Positions 33,995 through 38,045 of a DNA stretch of 38,045 bases are shown in pieces. Under the pieces are notes generated by a model. The model searched no databases. It worked only from the letters and a program-made list of their open reading frames with translations, and had not been told where the DNA came from. This DNA is from an uncultured Clostridia bacterium. GTDB taxonomy: Bacteria; Bacillota; Clostridia; TANB77; CAG-508. Positions within the stretch are counted from its first letter, which is position 1, and every line of letters starts with the position of its first letter. The stretch is taken from positions 1-38,045 of the forward strand of contig CANRKF010000013.1 in the NCBI GenBank assembly GCA_947631145.1, read 5' to 3'. The position numbers and the translations under genes are program-made.

Positions 33995-34615
33995 ATGAAA
34001 GTGAAAAAAATATTTATAATAATAGGAATTATTACTATAGCTATAGTTATATTTCTAACAATATTTATTACTCATAATAAATATTCTGGAGAATGTACGG
34101 CTTCTTTATTAGATGAAATAACATTAAATGATTCAGAAAAAGAAATATTATCTGTATTACAAGATATTGATTATGCACTTAGAAATCCAAAAGCAACAAA
34201 TGAAAAGTCTGAAGAAGATACTAATACAATAAACTTTACAATAGCTCCATCTGAATCAACATCTTTAAAAGAATTAATAAGTAATATTTACGAAGTTAGA
34301 AAGTATATAACTGAAGATGGAGAAATGATTTTTCTTCTTGATGTAGACATTAATTTTCAAACAAATAATTTAAATAAAAGAAGAATTATTGTAACAAATA
34401 ATGGAACTATAACAAATATGACATATGAAAAGGAAGATATAGCTGATTTAGAAGATAATAATATAGAACAAAACAATGATACACTTACTTTTAATTTTGG
34501 AAAAGATTTTTATACAACATTATTTGAAACTATAACAAATAAAATTAGAGAAATTTGGGAAAATGCTATAAAATATGATAATGTAAATTATAATAATATT
34601 TTAAATAAAATATAG
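33995..34615 (+). CDS. membrane-anchored protein, unknown function
   Basis: 206 aa. GAAAGGGG precedes the ATG. One N-terminal hydrophobic helix (about 6-27), then an extracellular part with no family I recognise; an Asn/Asp-rich stretch (IADLEDNNIEQNND region) lies at about 145-160. First gene of the operon, 10 bp before the next gene. It probably works with the next protein, whose layout is similar (anchor plus outer domain). Confidence 0.7.
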   Translation: MKVKKIFIIIGIITIAIVIFLTIFITHNKYSGECTASLLDEITLNDSEKEILSVLQDIDYALRNPKATNEKSEEDTNTINFTIAPSESTSLKELISNIYEVRKYITEDGEMIFLLDVDINFQTNNLNKRRIIVTNNGTITNMTYEKEDIADLEDNNIEQNNDTLTFNFGKDFYTTLFETITNKIREIWENAIKYDNVNYNNILNKI

Positions 34616-34625
34616 GAGAAAAAAT

Positions 34626-35693
34626 ATGAAGGAAAATAAAAATATAAAAAAAATCGTAATAGCAATAGTAATTTTTATAATAATTTTAGTAGTTTTGGTT
34701 TGTGGAGTTATATTAAATTATTCTAACAGCATGATAAATAAATTTAAATCAAATTTAGAAAATAATAATATGACTGCATTACATGATATTTATGTTTCTA
34801 TTGAGAATTATGAAGAGAAAAAAGAAATAAATAAAATATTTGAACAAAAGTTAAATTTAATTCTAGATGAATATGCACAAGATGCTAAAGATTATGAGAA
34901 AACACTAGAAGAAATCAACAATTATAAAAATGCAGATATATTAATCACTTTAATAGAAAAGGCAAAAGAAAATTTAGAAAAAATAAAAAATTCTAAAGAT
35001 GAATTTTTAAAAGCACAAGAGTATGAAAAAAATGGGGATATTGTAAATGCGATAGTAAATTACTCTAAAGTAATTGAATTAGACAAAGACAATTATAAAG
35101 AAGCACAAAAATATATAAATAATAATAAAGAAAGTATAAAAAAAGATATTCTTTTACAAGTATATGAATTAATTAGTAAAGAGGATTATATCACAGCGAA
35201 ACAAAAGTTAAATGATTTATTATTAATAGATTCTGATGATAACATTCAGCAAAAGCTTGACGAAATAGAAGATAAAGCCAAAGAGCAAGAAATAAAAAAA
35301 TATATGAGTGAGCAAGAAATAACTGTAGAATCAGCTAAGAAATTTAAAGAATGGTATTCAGATACTATCTCTGGTGTACAAGTAATTGTAAAGAATAATA
35401 CTAAGAAGGTGGTTAAAAATTGTATTGTTGGAGTATTAGCTTATGATAAAAATGGATATCCTTTGAAAATAGAATACAACGATTACGTATCATCATGCAA
35501 ATTTGATGGAGCAAATATACAACCAGGTAAAACATATGGTCAAGGAAAATATTGCAATATAACTTATGAAAACGAAAAAATTGATTCTGCTCTTGCTTGT
35601 GTAGAAAAAGTAGAATATTATGATGGCTCAACATGGGAAAATCCATATTATGAATATTGGATAGAGCAATATAAAGAAAAACCATTAAGATGA
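34626..35693 (+). CDS. membrane-anchored protein with helical repeats and C-terminal DUF5780-like domain
   Basis: 355 aa. TM helix at about 8-30, then a long helical region (about 35-225) with TPR-like packing (EKNGDIVNAIVNYSKVIELDKDNYKEA at about 138-164, split as EKNGDIVNAIVNYSK and VIELDKDNYKEA). The C-terminus (about 235-345) matches a beta domain with VQVIVKNNTKK, VGVLAYDKNGYP, PGKTYGQGKYC and WENPYYEYW, which resembles DUF5780. In this family a zinc ribbon often precedes the TM; here the ribbons are on separate neighbouring genes. Ligand unknown. It overlaps nothing and starts 10 bp after the previous gene. Confidence 0.75.
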   Translation: MKENKNIKKIVIAIVIFIIILVVLVCGVILNYSNSMINKFKSNLENNNMTALHDIYVSIENYEEKKEINKIFEQKLNLILDEYAQDAKDYEKTLEEINNYKNADILITLIEKAKENLEKIKNSKDEFLKAQEYEKNGDIVNAIVNYSKVIELDKDNYKEAQKYINNNKESIKKDILLQVYELISKEDYITAKQKLNDLLLIDSDDNIQQKLDEIEDKAKEQEIKKYMSEQEITVESAKKFKEWYSDTISGVQVIVKNNTKKVVKNCIVGVLAYDKNGYPLKIEYNDYVSSCKFDGANIQPGKTYGQGKYCNITYENEKIDSALACVEKVEYYDGSTWENPYYEYWIEQYKEKPLR

Positions 35694-35735
35694 ATTTATA
35701 AAAAAATATAAAATTATTTTATTGAGGAGGAAAAC

Positions 35736-36113
35736 ATGAATAGTAAAGAAGAATTAGAGATAGCAAAGATTGAGGCAAGTCAATGCAAAGAGTGTTGTCG
35801 TAATATTACGGAAGAAGAATATAAAAAATATAATGGTCTTTGTAAAAAATGTTATGATTTGAATCAAGAAGATAACTCTGAGGAAAATACAAGTGAAAAT
35901 TATTCAAATAGAAAATATAATAAAACAGCAATACTAATTAAATCAATAGCAATTATTGGTTTAATAATAGGTTTATGTATTGGTTTTTCACGAATTGAAG
36001 AATATAAAGAGGAATTAGGAGCAATTTATATTATTACTAGTATTATTTCAGGAATTTTCATATATGCTTTAGGTGAAATTATACAATTACTTGAGGATAT
36101 AAAAAATAAATAA
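35736..36113 (+). CDS. zinc-ribbon membrane protein
   Basis: 125 aa. Cysteines at 17, 20, 36 and 39 (CKEC...CKKC) form a cytoplasmic zinc site. Two TM helices follow (about 64-84 and 94-116). A Ser/Glu/Asn-rich linker joins them. GAGGAGG precedes the ATG. It is the third gene of the operon; an assembly or sensing role at the membrane is inferred from the arrangement. Confidence 0.75.
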   Translation: MNSKEELEIAKIEASQCKECCRNITEEEYKKYNGLCKKCYDLNQEDNSEENTSENYSNRKYNKTAILIKSIAIIGLIIGLCIGFSRIEEYKEELGAIYIITSIISGIFIYALGEIIQLLEDIKNK

Positions 36114-36127
36114 AAGGAGATAAAAAA

Positions 36128-36526
36128 ATGGCATTAATAAAATGTAAAGAATGTGGAAAAGAAATATCGGATAGGGCATCTGCTTGTCCAAATTGTGGTT
36201 GTCCTTTATTAGAAATATCAAAAGAAGGGGAAGTTAGGATAAAAATGCCTAATAATATTGTACAAGGATGGGTAGGATTATTTTCTTCAAGAGATGCTAG
36301 AGTAGAAGACGAAGAAGGAAATATATTATGGAAAGGGCAGCATGGTGAAAATGCTAAGTTTATAATTAATAGACCTGTAAAAGTTACCATATATTTAGGA
36401 GGATGGGCAAATCCTATTTATGGAATAGTAGAGCCAAGAAAAAAATATTCATTAATTCAAGATTTAGGAGTTCATATGTTAGCAACATTTAGATTAACAG
36501 AGGTCGACTTAATTGATGCAGACTGA
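36128..36526 (+). CDS. zinc-ribbon protein with C-terminal beta domain
   Basis: 132 aa. Cys6, 9, 20 and 23 (CKEC...CPNC) form a zinc ribbon, followed by an all-beta part (EGEVRIKMPNNI, RVEDEEGNILWKG, PVKVTIYLGGW). It has no TM helix. The same layout occurs in the protein at 5787-6149, so the two may be distant paralogues. AAAGGAG precedes the ATG; 14 bp after the previous gene. Last gene of the operon. Function unknown. After it, 36527-36755 holds only a 16-bp palindrome (36534-36549) and AT-rich sequence. Confidence 0.78.
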   Translation: MALIKCKECGKEISDRASACPNCGCPLLEISKEGEVRIKMPNNIVQGWVGLFSSRDARVEDEEGNILWKGQHGENAKFIINRPVKVTIYLGGWANPIYGIVEPRKKYSLIQDLGVHMLATFRLTEVDLIDAD

Positions 36527-36755
36527 AATTGATTTCATAAATTTATGAATTATAAAGTATAAATAGATACAAACAAAAAACATATAATTAAAAAAATGTA
36601 TATAATAAAAAATACTCTATATGAATAAAAATTTTTTAAAAATCATATATATTTTTTTGAAAAATGCGGAGATATACACTACTACGCAATAATTTTAAAA
36701 ATCCCTAGAAAAAAGTTAAAGAACTAGAACACATCTTAAATATTCTTTATATTCT

Positions 36756-36790
36756 AAAAAAATAGCAAGCATTTAAAACTTGCTATTTTT
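36756..36790. terminator. bidirectional intrinsic terminator
   Basis: AAAAATAGCAAG (36758-36769) pairs with CTTGCTATTTTT (36779-36790). It serves the antitoxin gene on the minus strand and possibly the operon on the plus strand. Confidence 0.8.
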
Positions 36791-36793
36791 AAT

Positions 36794-37081
36794 TTATTTT
36801 TTTACTTTATTCAAAGGAACAACTTTTATAGTATAGCCTAAAGGATATAATAATTTTATAAGTGTTGAAGCTTGAGGAGAACGCGTAAAACTTTCAATTT
36901 TTGCAATAGATGGTTGAACTATACCACTTTTCTCCCTTAAATTTCTTTGGGTTAAATTAGCATTTTTCCTTGCTTTAATAGTTGCCTCTATTAAATCCAT
37001 TTCTAATTGCATTTCTGCCTCTTCTTCTGGAGTAAAGTTCAATTCCTTTTTCACATCTTTCCAATTTTTAAATTTGCTCAT
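36794..37081 (-). CDS. HigA-type XRE antitoxin, orphan
   Basis: 95 aa. HTH at about 38-80 (KNANLTQRNLREKSGIVQPSIAKIE, split as NANLTQRNLRE and KSGIVQPSIAKIE), preceded by an acidic stretch (FTPEEEAEMQLEMDLIEATI region), the usual layout of HigA-type antitoxins of the RelE/HigB group. Its ATG overlaps the stop of a toxin remnant as ATGA, the standard toxin-first arrangement. The toxin is missing except for its last roughly 20 codons, so this antitoxin is an orphan. AAGAGGAG, inside the remnant, is its ribosome site. Confidence 0.88.
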   Translation of the reverse strand: MSKFKNWKDVKKELNFTPEEEAEMQLEMDLIEATIKARKNANLTQRNLREKSGIVQPSIAKIESFTRSPQASTLIKLLYPLGYTIKVVPLNKVKK

Positions 37082-37146
37082 TTTTCATCACTCCTCTTTT
37101 TATAGTCTTCTGATAATATTTTAACTTTTTCTAAATGCATAAAACT
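37078..37146 (-). pseudogene. 3' remnant of a RelE/HigB-type toxin gene
   Basis: In the frame before the antitoxin, codons spell MHLEKVKILSEDYKKRSDEK with a TGA overlapping the antitoxin ATG. This matches the lysine-rich last helix of HigB toxins (a typical end is ...AKKRLKEYKKR). A stop codon lies directly before it, and no catalytic part remains upstream. Confidence 0.6.
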
Positions 37147-37163
37147 CTATATCTTACATTAAT

Positions 37164-37215
37164 TATAAATATATTTGTTTTATATCTTAAAAGGTATAAA
37201 ACAAATATATTTATA
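37164..37215. repeat. 52-bp near-perfect palindrome
   Basis: TATAAATATATTTGTTTTATA (37164-37184 region, shown as its outer part) pairs with 37195-37215 and pairing continues inward to 37188/37191. The stem is about 25 bp with one G-T and a 2-nt loop, and there is no T run. It lies between the toxin remnant and the Mrr gene. Confidence 0.75.
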
Positions 37216-37285
37216 TAAAATTTTATATTTATTATAATCTAAAAAATAAGTACTTCAAAATTTCTTTTCATGAATCATCACCTTA

Positions 37286-38044
37286 TTAAATATTTTCAAA
37301 GAAATCTAAATCTAATTTTTTTATACTATAATTATTTTCTATATAACAACCTACATTATACTTTATCATAAGTTGAACCAATTTTTGTCCATCAATTAAA
37401 ATAATATTTTGACTATTAGCATATTCTATTGCAGGTTTTGCAAAATAACTAGTTGTTATAAATACACCTTTTTTTGCATTTTTTCCTAACATTGCACCAG
37501 CAAATTTTTGAATTTCTGGTCTAGATACAGAATTATTTTTATCATATCTTTTGGCCTGAATAAATATAGTATTTATTCCTAATTCATCTTCTAAAACAAA
37601 TCCATCAATTCCATAATCACATGCTTTAGGAGTAACAACAGCATTTTCAACGTTTCCGTATCCCATTGCTAAAAGCAACTTTACTGATAGCTCTTCAAAA
37701 AAATCACTAGATTGTTTTAATATCTCGTCTAACAAATTATCTTCTAACTCATTATTGATTTCTTGAATAGCTTTTTCAATATTTTCTTGAGGAGTTAATT
37801 CATTTTCTTCCTTAGAAATTTTTTTTGTTTTTAATGTTATATTTTCATTATCTTTATACTTAAATTTTTTAAAAGAATCATAAATTAAAAGAAATTCGTT
37901 ACTTATTTCTTTTTTATCATTAACTATCCTTTTTCCTTCACTAGTAATATTGAAAGCTCCTCTTCTATTACTATTTATTAACCCAGCTTTTTTTAAATAT
38001 GTAGCAGTCCAGCCTATTCTATTAAAGTATTTGCATTTTCCACT
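37286..38044 (-). CDS. mrr: Mrr-type restriction endonuclease (type IV), 5' end outside window
   Basis: The frame is open from the window edge, giving the last 252 residues. The first visible part (RIGWTATYLKKAGLI, RRGAFNITSEGKRI) is the Mrr N-terminal winged-helix domain, followed by a Glu/Lys-rich linker and the catalytic PD-(D/E)XK domain: FFEELSVKLLLAMGYG, ACDYGIDGFVLED with the Asp, and FIQAKRY with the Gln-Ala-Lys. The C-terminus ends in VGCYIE and DLDFFENI. Mrr enzymes cut modified foreign DNA, which fits a defence role. The ATG at 37735 is internal and must not be taken as the start. The gene ends 140 bp before the toxin remnant. Confidence 0.93.
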   Translation of the reverse strand, partial: SGKCKYFNRIGWTATYLKKAGLINSNRRGAFNITSEGKRIVNDKKEISNEFLLIYDSFKKFKYKDNENITLKTKKISKEENELTPQENIEKAIQEINNELEDNLLDEILKQSSDFFEELSVKLLLAMGYGNVENAVVTPKACDYGIDGFVLEDELGINTIFIQAKRYDKNNSVSRPEIQKFAGAMLGKNAKKGVFITTSYFAKPAIEYANSQNIILIDGQKLVQLMIKYNVGCYIENNYSIKKLDLDFFENI

Positions 38045-38045
38045 A

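Overview
The window looks like chromosome from a very AT-rich, low-GC member of the Firmicutes, most likely class Clostridia. I base this on strong AGGAGG-type ribosome sites, A/T-ending codons, ECF sigma/anti-sigma pairs, HD-GYP response regulators, small zinc-ribbon proteins, a TPKTG-type wall-anchored protein and tRNAs with encoded CCA. The standard bacterial code fits: TAA, TAG and TGA all act as stops. The genus cannot be told from the sequence alone.

Layout. 1-9.7 kb (all + strand) is mostly housekeeping: a 5'-truncated YjbR/MmcQ-EVE fusion, a small alarmone synthetase, a CorA-type transporter, DUF378, an ABC-F ATPase, a zinc-ribbon protein, a Tex-type RNA-binding protein (frameshifted) and a cell-wall-anchored surface protein. 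9.75-9.89 kb is a small inverted-repeat element. 10-22.7 kb (all - strand) holds an ECF sigma/anti-sigma pair with an ECF-type promoter in front of it, an HD-GYP response regulator, a 7TM sensor kinase (frameshifted) and a 2559-residue nonribosomal peptide synthetase (NRPS). 23.1-32.7 kb (+ strand) holds an acyl-AMP ligase divergent from the NRPS, a small membrane-anchored protein, an HtrA protease, a FAD/Rieske oxidoreductase (frameshifted), a second ECF-like sigma factor with a DUF4367-like partner, and unknown membrane proteins. 32.8-38 kb holds tRNA-Arg(ACG), tRNA-Pro(TGG), a divergent XRE regulator and a four-gene envelope/zinc-ribbon operon, an orphan HigA-type antitoxin with a toxin remnant, and the C-terminal part of an Mrr-type restriction enzyme.

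The most interesting system is the NRPS. Its order is C-A-T-C-A-T-R, the architecture of gut Clostridia enzymes that release dipeptide aldehydes (pyrazinone or ruminopeptin type). The second adenylation domain carries a near-textbook valine code and the first a bulky-aliphatic code. The lead N-terminal condensation domain and the divergently transcribed acyl ligase suggest an N-acylated product, predicted as N-acyl-(Ile/Leu/Val)-valinal. The divergent promoters lie back to back about 8 bp apart. A sensor kinase and an HD-GYP regulator follow the NRPS, and an HtrA protease, a family that prefers P1 Val/Ile, sits a few genes away. Both links are hypotheses.

A second theme is local tandem duplication. 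Short minisatellites (14-76 bp units) begin at or just after the 3' ends of several genes, and in corA, the ABC-F gene and probably tex and the NRPS the gene's own last codons form the first unit. Related in-frame expansions lie in the NRPS T2-R linker and in a loop of the Rieske oxidoreductase. A third theme is three otherwise intact genes each broken by exactly one extra base, two of them by a C inserted between a Thr codon and GGA.
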